From: Tetmemena sp. SeJ-2015
Lineage: Eukaryota > Ciliophora > Spirotrichea > Sporadotrichida > Oxytrichidae
Assembly: GCA_027382625.1 (NCBI GenBank)
Contig: JAJKFJ010015708.1
Location: 1-10,438 of the forward strand
Length of the DNA stretch: 10,438 bases
Direction of reading: 5' to 3'
Part shown: positions 1 through 8,249 of the stretch, piece after piece
Layout of the letters: each line of letters begins with the position of its first letter
Numbering within the stretch: position 1 is the stretch's first letter
Notes under the pieces: generated by a model
The model's database searches: none
What the model was told of the DNA's origin: nothing
Seen by the model: only the letters and a program-made list of their open reading frames with translations
Position numbers and translations under genes: made by a program

Positions 1-22
1 GGTGGTCAGGTGGTCAGGTCAG
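1..22. repeat. Short tandem repeat GGTGGTCA x2 plus GGTCAG
   Basis: Two perfect 8-bp units (1-8, 9-16) followed by a partial unit. It is unusually G-rich for this region and right at the window edge, so it could be the end of a longer array outside the window or an assembly-edge artefact. Confidence 0.5.
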
Positions 23-622
23 AATTAAAATAACTGAATATATTTACTTATTAAGATAATTGGGGTTTGAAGCAAATGTATTTAAGATTTCTACTACCTC
101 CTCTAATCTATTAAATTCCTATCTATATTAAATATGTCTTTAAAATGTCAGGAATTTACAGTTTTCTATAATCCATATACAAAATTTAGTTTTTCATTAT
201 AAACTAAATATTTCTAATTCTCTTTCAGAATAATAATTCTTCCTCTTTTTTCTTAAGGCAAGAATTTAAAAAAATGATGGCGACAAAGATTTTATTAATG
301 TTTTAGCAGTAAGATTTTATCTTGCAAAGTATTAAATTAAAGATTTAAAATAGAGCTTTCATTGCAAAGAAAATAATATCGCAACATTAATTTCAAGATA
401 GTATCTTTTATTAGGATTGTGAAGCAAATTTTGTTAATTTAAATTTATAAAAATAATTTTTTAAAAAGAATTAGGAACATTCTAATTGCTCCTCTTCATT
501 TTGTATTTTCTATTTAATAAATTATTTTTTAATATCTAATTATATCTTTAATATAAAATATTATTCGTCTATATTAGAAGCTAAGCTTTAATCATTATAT
601 TAACAACCGTGGTATTTGTTGA

Positions 623-646
623 GTTTTGGCAAAGTCAGTCCAAAAC
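623..646. repeat. Inverted repeat GTTTTGG / CCAAAAC, 10-nt spacer
   Basis: GTTTTGG (623-629) and CCAAAAC (640-646) form a 7-bp stem in the AT-rich flank downstream of the gene. Its arms resemble, but are not, hypotrich telomeric C4A4/G4T4 repeats. Confidence 0.6.
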
Positions 647-1673
647 ACAAAACTTTCAATATTTCTATATTAAATAATATTAATTTATCTAATTATCACT
701 AAAATGTTATGAAAATATTTTTTTACAAGTGCATAATATTACTTACACAGCCAAATAAATCGATAGCAGTCGCTGCATAATTTCAATTTTATTTTCTAAC
801 TCAGCAAATCTTTAATTTTACTTTTAAGTTATTTTTTAAATAATTCTTCTATTTTAATAAAAGATTGATATTTTAATCTTGAATAAATTAATTTATAGTA
901 AATGTGTGTTGAGCCACGAAGTTCTAATTGATACTTCAAATAATAATCACTTCAATATAATATTTGAGTTAATAAAGTATGAAGAGTTTATAATATTTAG
1001 GCTTTGAAAATAAAAATTAATTTGTTAGAAATTTATGAATTTAATTTCTTTTAGAATTCTATGGAGAATAATTTAATTAATTTATTTTACTTCTCAACAT
1101 TAAAATTAGAAACAATGATAATTAAACCGTATATAAATTGGCATTTTAATTATATAGTAAAAATTGATAATTTCAAGCATCGTTTTATTTTATCCTTAAA
1201 CTTCTTTAAAGGATATTTATTTAAGGGAATCTCATTGTCTCATGCAATCAAACTCAAAAAATATTTTTTGCCAATGTTTATAGATTAAATTTGAGGTCCT
1301 AAAGTATTTTGCTCTTTTAACTTAAATTTTGAATTTACTAAGTTAATAGAATTTCTTTGCTAGTTTTTATACTTAATAGCATTTAAAAAATATGAATAAA
1401 ATTGAGAATTATCTTTTGTAAATTATTAAAATATATAAATTTAAATTTAAAACCTTACTTCCTTATTTTCTCTCAATAAAAGAGAACAAACTATGCTTCT
1501 CAATGATATAATTTTAAAGTCATTATTGAAATTTGTTTTAGTTAAAAAAAAATACATCACTTACAGTTATAAAATTTTAAATATAATATTGAAATTCCTC
1601 TCAATTTGTAAATAAATGTAAATTGATTAATTTTGCTAAATCTTTAACTGAACTATTAAAATTTCTTAATCCT

Positions 1674-1679
1674 TTTATT
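1674..1679 (-). terminator. Putative poly(A) signal AATAAA
   Basis: On the minus strand AATAAA begins five bases after the TGA stop (1686-1684). The position is very close to the stop, and AATAAA is frequent by chance in such AT-rich DNA, so this is only suggestive. Confidence 0.25.
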
Positions 1680-1683
1680 CTCT

Positions 1684-4600
1684 TCATAAAGCTATTGAAA
1701 CGAGATAAGAAAGGATCACTATTAAAGGTATATAAATACTCTGAATGATATTAGAGTCGCTACTTAGATTTTCATTGCAAATTTTACCAAGAGAGGTGCA
1801 GGATCCTGAAAATAAGTTCATGTTTCCTTGACCCCAGCAACCGACGGTATAAGGATGGAACATAGTGCTTACATAGCTGTAACTCTCTCCATTCCAAATT
1901 CCATTACAGGCATCAACATCGCAGGGTTGCCATAACTATCCTTGCGAGTTGTAAGGGCCTAGAATAAGATGTCCATCCTTTGCAATGCCTATTTTCTTCA
2001 GATTTTAAGCCATTTCAGTTCCTTTAATATTTGACTCTAAGAATGAGATAGGGTCCTATTTGCAGGCAATGAGATCTTAACAAGACTGGCCTTTAACTTT
2101 GCTTGATTTGTAACTTGAGGGAAGAATGCAAGGAGAAGCGGTGTAATATCTGTAGAAGCCTTGGGAATCATATTCACCTAAGCATTCATCTAGATTGGTA
2201 GGAATAGAAATGTTCTTATAAGATGGGTAGACTGGGTCATATCCATTTTAATTCAAGCTTTGATAAATAGGCACTCCGTTGAACGCAATTCCAACTATTG
2301 AGTCAATTTCTGGTGATGAGTCGTGACTTTGGAATTAGTTTACTTCAGGAATTTAGTCTCCTTAAACCCAAAAACTATCGCATCTGTAGTCTTCAGTTAT
2401 TTGTTGAGTTTTAAGCATAGAATTGTAGATGCTTTTTTGGAATTTCAAATCAAATTTAACTGTGAAACTTATCTCAGTGGATTAAGGACGCGACGCTGAG
2501 CTAATTATAGAGCAGTGATCAGGAAGTGAGTTAGTAGCTATAGATATAGTAGCATATCCATCAGATGATTGTCCACACTATGCAGCGAATTTTCTTGTCC
2601 ATTTGCACGAAGCTGATTATGAATTACCTCCTGCGCATTGAGCAGAATTAGTGCAAGTAAAACTCTTTCCAGTCATAGAGGAGAAATCCGAAGCAAAACT
2701 ATCAGTTAAAGAACCAGAATTTGAGAGTTCACTTAGCAGAGACTAACAGTCTGCGAAATTAGTTGCTTAGGAAGGATTTATAATAATGCAAGATCTTGAT
2801 GTATCATCTTTGTAATAACCGTTAGCGCAAAAATTATTGCAAGCACTGTCGCTTAAATAGAATCCTTCCGTGCACGATGAACATTGCATTTACTGATTTG
2901 CTCCTGTACATGTTGCACATGCAGCAGGACACATATTAATAATAATAATTAAGGGAATTAAAGGGCCCCAACATGAATAAGATAGGCTAATACTTCACGG
3001 TCAAAGCCTTGACGTCGTCGCCTACGAGTCGAATAGGGATATTAAACACGTGGCACCCCAGCCACCTCACACTCTGAGTAGAAGCCCCCAGCTTCTGCGT
3101 ATCATCCATTAAAAAAAAACCTTACGTAAAAAGGAGGAGAAAAAAAATTCAAGTAGCATCCGTCCAAGAGCAAGACTCTGCTACGCAGCGTCTTGCTTCA
3201 CTGTCCAGCTGAATGACTGAGTGCTTGCCCACCATAGATCTCGTCCCTCCACGCCTTCAAGGATTAGTAGGGTGAGTGGGAGACCACTCACCTTTGATTA
3301 TCTCTCCAGTTAGCTGCTACAACCACCTTCCCAGGACTTCGGCTGCCACTATCCCTTGCCTCTTTTAAGTTCTCATTCACCAGCCAACGGAGTACCAAAC
3401 CATAGAGCCTTCAGGGAAAGGGCGACCGGTGCCTAGTACCGGTCGTGTTCATCCAGAATTTTAACTTTCTAATTTAATACTAACGCTTATTACAAATCCT
3501 ATTTGTCTAGTCAGGATAATATCCTGATGGGCAAGAAGACTTGCATTAACTTTAATAAAGAAGAGAGCCGGGAGAGCATGAAGTGCAAGTATTTGATGTA
3601 ACATCTGTGCATGAAGAGCACCCTTAGTAGCATCCTTGGACAATAAGATTGAAATCGATGGAAGCACTGTCCCCTTGGTTGTCGTAAGCATTGAGTCGCA
3701 AGGGAATAGTACCTGCATCTGAGTATGAGAGCTAGTAATTGAGCTGTCCATTTGTGAATGATACTTTTGAGCTGATTGGCTGGTCAGATTAATCTGTTAG
3801 CATATAAGTTAATGATCCTCCTTCTGGGTCACTAAATAAGCTAGCCAAATTTAATAATGTTGAATTTGTAGGGAAAGAAACTGCAATATCTTGAAGAGAA
3901 TTTAGAACTTGGGGAGGCTTATTTTAAGTTGTAACAATGGTGAAGAAATTAATTTATCAAAAATACAATTTTTAAATTTTATCTCTTAATAATTATATTA
4001 AGACTTAAATTTCTTTTCTTATTAATTTCATTTAACTAAAAAGGTGAATTTATATTTTGAAAAAATAAAATACGAAGACCTCATATGCCCATTTCTATTA
4101 TTTTAATCATTAAAACAATCAGATTTTGTATAGCAAAACTTTCTACCCATTTAATATCATTCTCTAAAATTAGAATATAGCTATTACAATATTTTATAGT
4201 AATTTCTATTTATGAAGGAAGTAGAAACTTTGGGATTGATAGGGTCAGAGCAGACAATAGTTATCTAGTAACTACCAGTTTATGATGGATTATTGTAACT
4301 AAAACTGAATTTGTAAGTTGTTGGATCATACCAGTAAAAGTTTCCACTTCTCTGAGTTTAAGTAACTTCATTTCCGTTTACGAGCACCTTTATTGTTAGA
4401 GTATCCTTTTCAGCATCAATGCAAACCTTATCGTAAGTCTTAGAATAAGAATCATTCATATATAACCTTCTGTTGGCTTAAGTTAAACAAATACTAATTT
4501 ATTAAATCCAGAAACAGATATTATCCGCTCAGCAAAAGTTTTTGGCTACTGGCTAGAAGTCAGGGTTTATTTTAACTCGCCCGCTTTAATCTTTAACTCA

Positions 4601-7293
4601 AATTTAGAGGAGTAGCTTCAAAAACATCTTTAATTAGCATACTGTTTGAGAGCGCTCCTTAAATGAACGAATTGATAAATAAGTAAAATAACTTTTTTAA
4701 AAATGGTTTTATCTATACTTGGCTGTCAAGTAGCGCCAAAGAACAAAATTTTAGCATAGAAGACTACAGGCTCGTCATAGTTCGTTCATGCAACTTTAAA
4801 GTAAACTGGATCTTTTATGAAAAATCTTGGCTGAACGTATAATATTAAATTATAAACTCTATAATTAGTTCTTTATTATTAATTTAAGGTGTAAGTACAG
4901 GAGGATTATTCATATTGACCTGGACTTAGAAATTAAAGCTTCCTGCATCCTGAACGCTGTTTATAGTATTGCATAATACAGTATAGGCTTTATTAGCATA
5001 TGAATTACTAGGAACATTTCCTACAATTTAGTAGTCAACACCATAAGGCATCACCCTCATCCAAGGTGCTGCAGAGTTGTTATTGCAAGTCAGATTGAAG
5101 TAATCATCAGAGTAAATTTTAAATATTGATTTCCTCAGGAAGAACTCAAAAGAAGAGAGTGGAACTGCGGTTCCTAGCATCAAAGAGGAGGTAGAATATA
5201 ATCCCACTTGCTTTTTAGAGTAAAGAGTTACAGGGATATCTAAAGTTTTTGTTTTTCCGTCAGGCTACTAAGTTATGATGAGCTTGATTGTGAGAAAATC
5301 CTCGACCATAGGTAATTAAGTTGGTGGCACAGGGCCAATGTAGCCCAGAGATAATTCGAAAGTCTTAGCATCTACACTCTAGACGTCAATCCAACTCTAA
5401 GTCAATTAATTAGCTCCCAAAAATAGTTAGACACTAGCAGAGTAAGTAAGGAGGTTTTGTGTCACAACTTAATATTGAGTCTTGAACTATTTTCCGTAGC
5501 CTATAGAGATTGGAGGCTTCGAAAGGGATGCTGCTGTAAATGTTGGCAAACTTGTAGCTATATTTAGTTGTCAACATTAAGAATTTATAAGTTAAAGCTA
5601 AAATATATTTCCTGAACAATCAGTAATAGAATCTTTAAAATTCATTATTTAAAATTCAATCCTTCATAATCCTTCAATTGGTACAGAAACTCCAACATTT
5701 TATATTTTATAGACTGATAAGGTAAAATAGATTGAGTAGCGTCCTTTATAGCTTTATAAGATTTAATACTTACCACTGCATTATTTAGAACCGTCGGTGA
5801 AAGTATATCCAGGATTGCAAGAGGTTGCACATTCTGTAGTCCCGTCACTCTTTGGTGTGACGAAATAGGTAGAATCACATTATAAACATTGATTTGCACT
5901 AAGTGTAAGACCTACTCCTACGCATTTGGTGCACCCTGCTGTGCAGGGAGTGCAGCAACTATCGTCAAAAGGCATTAGATAGCCATCAGGGCAGATATTT
6001 AAGCACTTTTAAATACTATCTTTTACTACTAAAGAGTATCCCGTGTTGCACTCTGTGCAATCCGTTGGCAAAGGACCTGTGCATTTTTATGATTTACAAG
6101 CGGGATTGCAAGTCAGTACCATTAAATTATAGTAGGAATTTTATTTAAAATCAGTGATTGGTTAAAATAATAAATGGAGAAGTGCAAATTCGTGTCTGTT
6201 GAATTCGCAGACACCCCCTCATCTGCAGCTTGTTCGATAGCTTATCAATTATTAATGTGAGTATCTTCTTTAATCATCTTCACAGCACTCTTAGTTGTGA
6301 GATATGACTCACTCACTCTTCATTATCCTCTTCATCGCTTTATTCAAATCTTGTGTTGCTTATAATTCTTTACTGAGAGCTCCCACACAAAAGCTGCAAA
6401 GATGAAAAGTTCTTAGAATTTTATGCTGAATCGAATGGTGCAATAATTATTCAAATCGGACACATTTCAACTGCCACTTATTTATTCCATTTTAAATTAT
6501 TATCTAATTTCATTCTCTTTTTTATTAAATTCTCAGCTATAATTCTAGCTGCAGCAGATTTTAAACCACCAGAGTCTTAAATGAACGCATAGAGTGTCTA
6601 CAAATTTGAGCTTGAAGGATAGCCTCCAACATATTTAAACTTAGCTTTCCAGGTAGAGTCAAATGAAGCATAGTTCAGACCACTAGATCTGAGAGATGAT
6701 AATTGCGTGCTATCTGTTCTTGATGAGGAAATAATTAGCTTAAATTAACTTGGTGTCTCAGCTACATTTAAATTAGGGTCTTCAACCATTCCGCTTAAGT
6801 CAATAATGACGTCATCTGTTGATGAGAAGAATGCTTTCACAGTCGGAGCAGTATAAGAATCTGCCCAAGATGGAGGCAAATTACCTAAGAAATTGACAGC
6901 AAACCTCCACTTTGAAGTAGCATATCTCATCTCACAATAAACTTTGCCAGTATAAGAAGCCTAGTTGTTGTTCATATTTAGAATCTTGATATTTGGTTAA
7001 GTTCCAGTTGTAATATAGAACTTTTAGGTTGAATCTGTAGATGTGATAAAAGTCACACCTTCATCGCAGGTATATTAAGTAGGTGAAACTATATTTCCTG
7101 TGTTATCGATAAACAAGTTTGTCTCTGAAATTTTAGCTCTGTCCAAAAGATTAACATCTATGCTATAGAATGGATTAGCCTGGTAAGCAGTTGTACTTGA
7201 GGAATCTGAGTTAAATTAGAGGTAAATTACATCATCAGCTCTACTACCAACATATGCTGTAATAACCATAGTACCAATTAATACTTATTTCAT
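1684..7293 (-). CDS. Furin-like/CADG/YHYH GPI-anchored surface protein, germline version split by 4 IESs and 1 intron
   Basis: Kept pieces are 7293-6532, 6128-5774, 5557-4889, 4482-4218, 3945-3493 and 2938-1684 (762+355+669+265+453+1255 = 3759 nt, 1252 residues plus TGA). TAA/TAG are read as Gln. Residues 1-20 resemble a signal peptide (MKQVLIGTMV..., possible cut SRA|DD). Residues 21-254 are beta-rich with CADG-like motifs (LPPSWAD, QDSGGLKSA). Residues 261-372 are furin-like Cys repeats (CTECNTGYS, CTPCTAGCTKC). Residues 373-786 hold about four dystroglycan-type cadherin-like domains with NNPP/NKPP linkers and an FSDPEGGSLTY motif. Residues 787-885 are a second furin-like block (GCYQGCSSC, CPSGYYPD). 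Residues 885-1046 form a Cys-containing linker. Residues 1047-1208 form a YHYH domain (GIAFNGVPIY, LDECLGEYDSQGFYRYY, DGHLILGPY, DACNG, HPYTVGCWGQG). The last ~20 residues are hydrophobic with no cytoplasmic tail, like a GPI signal. It is probably a cell-surface protein; the ligand is unknown. The ATG at 7293-7291 may not be the true start, because the same frame stays open upstream to 7938. Confidence 0.8.
3000..3096. repeat. Three small hairpins in a row
   Basis: GTCAA/TTGAC (3000-3013), GTGGC/GCCAC (3050-3065) and AGAAGC/GCTTCT (3080-3096). The last two share similar C-rich loops on the + strand (ACCCCA and CCCCA), so they may be related units. Each is short alone; their density is what is notable. 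Confidence 0.6.
3170..3196. repeat. Strong hairpin, 11 pairs with one mismatch, 3-nt loop
   Basis: GCAAGAC (3170-3176) pairs with GTCTTGC (3190-3196), and inside it CTGC (3178-3181) pairs with GCAG (3185-3188) around TAC, with a single T/C mismatch between the two stems. Confidence 0.8.
3271..3292. repeat. Perfect hairpin, 9-bp stem, 4-nt loop
   Basis: GGTGAGTGG (3271-3279) pairs with CCACTCACC (3284-3292). The + strand loop is GAGA, a GNRA-type tetraloop; the minus loop is TCTC. This hints that if the element is transcribed as structured RNA, the + strand could be the functional one. Confidence 0.8.
3423..3445. repeat. Perfect hairpin, 8-bp stem, 7-nt loop
   Basis: CGACCGGT (3423-3430) pairs with ACCGGTCG (3438-3445) around GCCTAGT. 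It sits at the right-hand edge of the GC-rich element. Confidence 0.8.
3946..4217 (-). other. IES with 5-bp pointer (TGAAG on +)
   Basis: TGAAG is repeated at 3941-3945 and 4213-4217 in the same codon phase. Removing 272 bp joins NPKVSTSF to TIVTTQNKPP, which completes the last strand of one CADG domain and its NKPP linker. The upstream frame runs into TGA (REN-type AT-rich translation ending at about 4155), and the downstream frame is preceded by TGA at about 3959. No GT...AG pair fits. The interior is AT-rich with no other feature seen. Confidence 0.8.
4483..4888 (-). other. IES with 5-bp pointer (TTAAG on +)
   Basis: TTAAG is repeated at 4478-4482 and 4884-4888, in the same codon phase on the coding strand (CCT TAA and ACT TAA). 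Removal of 406 bp joins NNPPVLTPQ to ANRRLYMNDSYSK, restoring a normal CADG domain start after its NNPP linker. The internal frame meets TGA and there are no matching GT/AG ends. The block carries a decayed CADG-like coding segment, annotated separately. Confidence 0.8.
4699..4860 (-). pseudogene. Decayed CADG-domain coding segment inside an IES
   Basis: On the minus strand one frame reads PRFFIKDPVYFKVA, TGA, TNYDEPVVFYAKILFFGAT, TGA, QPSIDKTIF. It resembles the CADG segments elsewhere in this locus (YFNLTCNNNSAAPW and YYLCYNNYTPIFSA, each followed by a G and later a T-I/Y strand). The first TGA (4788-4786) occupies the column where the relatives have Cys. The segment lies wholly inside the IES 4483-4888 and is not needed to complete the gene. 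I read it as a relic of a duplicated exon; chance resemblance is possible. The opposite strand is open here too. Confidence 0.4.
5558..5773 (-). other. Spliceosomal intron (GTAAGT...TAG), 216 bp
   Basis: On the coding strand the donor is GTAAGT (from 5773 down) and the acceptor AAATATAG (ending at 5558). The phase is 1 on both sides (G + CT = Ala) and the joined product reads GSKQCSATSLPTFTAAS. No in-phase direct repeat of 4 bp or more flanks it, unlike the IESs, and the resumed exon is preceded in frame by TGA. This is the only interruption in the resolved gene that clearly behaves as an intron. Confidence 0.7.
6192..6214. repeat. Perfect hairpin, 7-bp stem, 9-nt loop, inside an IES
   Basis: GTGTCTG (6192-6198) pairs with CAGACAC (6208-6214) around TTGAATTCG. 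It lies about 90 bp upstream of the plus-strand mini-ORF and next to a C-rich run, in the higher-GC part of the IES. Confidence 0.75.
6304..6405 (+). CDS. Mini-ORF with signal peptide inside an IES, 33 residues
   Basis: ATG at 6304 opens MTHSLFIILFIALFKSCVA followed by YNSLLRAPTQKLQR and TGA. The first 19 residues have the n-, h- and c-regions of a signal peptide with a plausible SCVA|Y cleavage. An overlapping +1 frame (6377 onward, GAG CTC CCA ...) stays open and reads CKDEKFLEFYAESNGA, so a frameshift or tiny intron could link the two. The ORF is antisense to the host gene and confined to a sequence that would be eliminated. It may be a fragment of another gene or a chance ORF; no homologue recognised. 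Confidence 0.25.
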   Translation: MTHSLFIILFIALFKSCVAYNSLLRAPTQKLQR

Positions 7294-7938
7294 AATGAAT
7301 GAGACTTTATTCAATAAAGTAATAAAATTTAAGAATCCTTAGGAAGCAAACAAGATTTACTGCATTATAAATTTCAGAATTTCAGATTAATCTTCAATTT
7401 AATTCTCTCTAAATAATTTCAGAGAAATATTTTTTAATATTTTAGACCTTAATGTTCGTTCTGTTAGGAAAAATTATTCAAATTTTGATTATACAAAAAT
7501 TTTCACTTTCTTCCCATTCAAAAATTAAAGTTTATTGCTTTATTTGATTGGAGGAAAAAAAATTACTTGAATTAAAAAAACTTACTCCTTTTCGCATTTA
7601 ATCTTAAGTGGTGCTAATCTCTGGCTTATTTGCTACGACTTTATTTATTACTTTATTCTAAGCTCAAGCTAGTAGCTTTTAAATATCTGCTCCTCACTCA
7701 AGGCTTTCTTTTATATAAATACCTAAAGTTCCATTTTTTAACATTCTTATTTAATACAAATATAAATTGTTTGATCTAATAATTTTAAATTTCCTCTAAT
7801 AAATTTTAGAGCACTAAAAATTGGAGTATAATTATTATAGCAAAGATAATATTGAGTGTCCTATGAATAGTTTAATGCCTTTAATTAAACTAAGCTGAAT
7901 TAAACTTATATAATTTCGATTGTGCATGATTTATAATT
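7294..7938 (-). CDS. In-frame upstream extension with candidate CADG-domain coding; boundaries unresolved
   Basis: In the frame of the gene that follows, no TGA occurs from 7938 to 6532 (469 codons). The first third reads like the middle of a CADG domain. YYLCYNNYTPIFSALKF at about 7850-7800 aligns with YFNLTCNNNSAAPWMRV of the downstream gene (aromatic pair, Cys, Asn, Pro, hydrophobic strand). The following DQTIYICIKQ matches the next strand. From about 7550 to 7300 the translation becomes Lys/Ile/Phe-rich and the DNA very AT-rich, so that part may be an intron, an IES or a gene leader that is open only by chance. A GTAAGT at about 7587 and a TTTTTCCTAACAG at about 7470 look like splice sites, but removing the sequence between them shifts the frame to an early TGA. 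Two other frames around 7560-7720 also look protein-like, so the exact coding path is not known. Confidence 0.4.
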
Positions 7939-8249
7939 TCATCTCATTAAAACTCGGACTTATCAAATGGGTTATACTCAAACATACAATTTCTTTGTTT
8001 GCTTTGGGATGATTAATTTTTAAGAGTAAGTTGCAAAAATTGGGTTTTAAACTAATATGTATTCGTTTTAGTGAGTTTAAAGAACAAAATGTATGTTATT
8101 TTAAACAATGATTCAGAGTTTATATTGAGAATAGTACAAGTTGAAAACTTTTATGAAAGAGGAGATAGAAATAAGAAAATTAAACTTAAACTTTGAATGA
8201 CGAAGGATACAATTCAGATATTAAAATATGATTAAAATTTATTATCTCA

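Larger units (their letters stand above)
1..1683. other. AT-rich non-genic flank downstream of the gene
   Basis: This stretch is strongly AT-rich with homopolymer A/T runs and no frame having the codon texture of the genes to its right. A 75-codon ATG frame at 1061-1288 (+) is Ile/Lys/Phe/Asn-rich, as random AT-rich DNA gives. The inverted repeat at 623-646 and a slightly GC-richer patch at about 740-780 are the only local structures seen. It probably holds the 3' UTR and germline-limited spacer. Confidence 0.6.
2998..3455 (-). mobile_element. GC-rich hairpin-dense element, possible SINE/LINE 3' end with ATT-repeat tail
   Basis: About 460 bp of near-balanced composition stand out sharply from AT-rich surroundings. 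On the minus strand the element begins near GGATGAACACGACCGG, contains at least six perfect or near-perfect hairpins, and runs into GGGGCCCTTTAATTCCC followed by an ATT repeat (2934-2951) that abuts the IES pointer. A short tandem-repeat 3' tail is common for non-LTR retroelements and SINEs. No long ORF exists in any frame under either code. No tRNA-like A/B boxes or reverse-transcriptase remnants were recognised, so a structured non-coding RNA gene is an alternative. Confidence 0.35.
2939..3492 (-). other. IES with 5-bp pointer (TATTA on +), containing a GC-rich element
   Basis: TATTA is repeated at 2934-2938 and 3488-3492 in the same codon phase. Excision of 554 bp joins PDQTNRICN to MCPAACATCTG, giving the canonical furin-like spacing C-x2-C-x3-C-x2-C. 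Neither edge offers a GT/AG intron: no AG lies upstream of the resumed Cys codons without deleting conserved CxxC pairs. Most of the block is an unusual GC-rich hairpin-dense element, listed separately. Confidence 0.8.
6129..6531 (-). other. IES with 8-bp pointer (ATTAAATT on +)
   Basis: The 8-bp direct repeat ATTAAATT occurs at 6121-6128 and 6524-6531. On the coding strand both copies (AATTTAAT) sit in the same phase: GAG AAT TTA ATa and TAT AAT TTA ATG. Excision with one copy gives ...RIIAENLMVLTCNPAC, which places the first furin-like Cys directly after the preceding beta-strand. The retained frame would hit TGA about 17 codons into the block. No GT donor lies near the 5' edge, and there is no AG within about 50 bases of the 3' edge, so a spliceosomal intron is a poor explanation. 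The block holds a perfect hairpin and a plus-strand mini-ORF, listed separately. Confidence 0.8.

Noticed and set aside
600..660. Telomere-like CCAAAA/TTTTGG motifs
   Set aside because: Only single imperfect copies, not C4A4 arrays; no chromosome-end or TBE-type transposon signature.
1061..1288. ATG-initiated 75-codon frame on the + strand
   Set aside because: Composition is Ile/Lys/Phe/Asn-rich as expected from AT-rich noncoding DNA; no motif, no signal peptide of quality, no neighbouring coding texture.
2998..3455. rRNA, tRNA, SRP or RNase P gene in the GC-rich patch
   Set aside because: No conserved core of any of these was recognised on either strand; no tRNA cloverleaf or A/B box.
3461..3751. 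Standard-code 96-codon minus frame
   Set aside because: It is the wrong frame over a real CADG/furin segment; the true frame (TAA/TAG=Gln) reads FNLIVQGCYQGCSSC with proper Cys spacing.
4441..4948. Long + strand open frame under the ciliate code, spanning the IES 4483-4888
   Set aside because: Parts look protein-like (SIEDYRLVIVRSCNF), but with only TGA as stop an open frame of this length is not rare, it runs into antisense of real coding, and the minus-strand CADG resemblance explains the patch better. Homology search could reverse this.
5434..6930. Other standard-code minus frames (5434-5619, 5645-5899, 6745-6930)
   Set aside because: 5434-5619 overlaps CADG coding in a different frame. 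5645-5899 runs across a furin-block exon in the wrong frame and on into the intron. 6745-6930 is in the true frame but is only a fragment of the long gene cut off by Gln-coding TAA.
6540..7300. Fully open + strand frame opposite the resolved gene
   Set aside because: The minus translation has clear CADG-type motifs; the antisense frame is a shadow left by the low TGA frequency.
7462..7587. GTAAGT...CCTAACAG intron giving a short C-terminus near 7405
   Set aside because: Splice sites look good, but the product would end an otherwise incomplete protein after a few residues and depends on an uncertain frame; kept only as a possibility.
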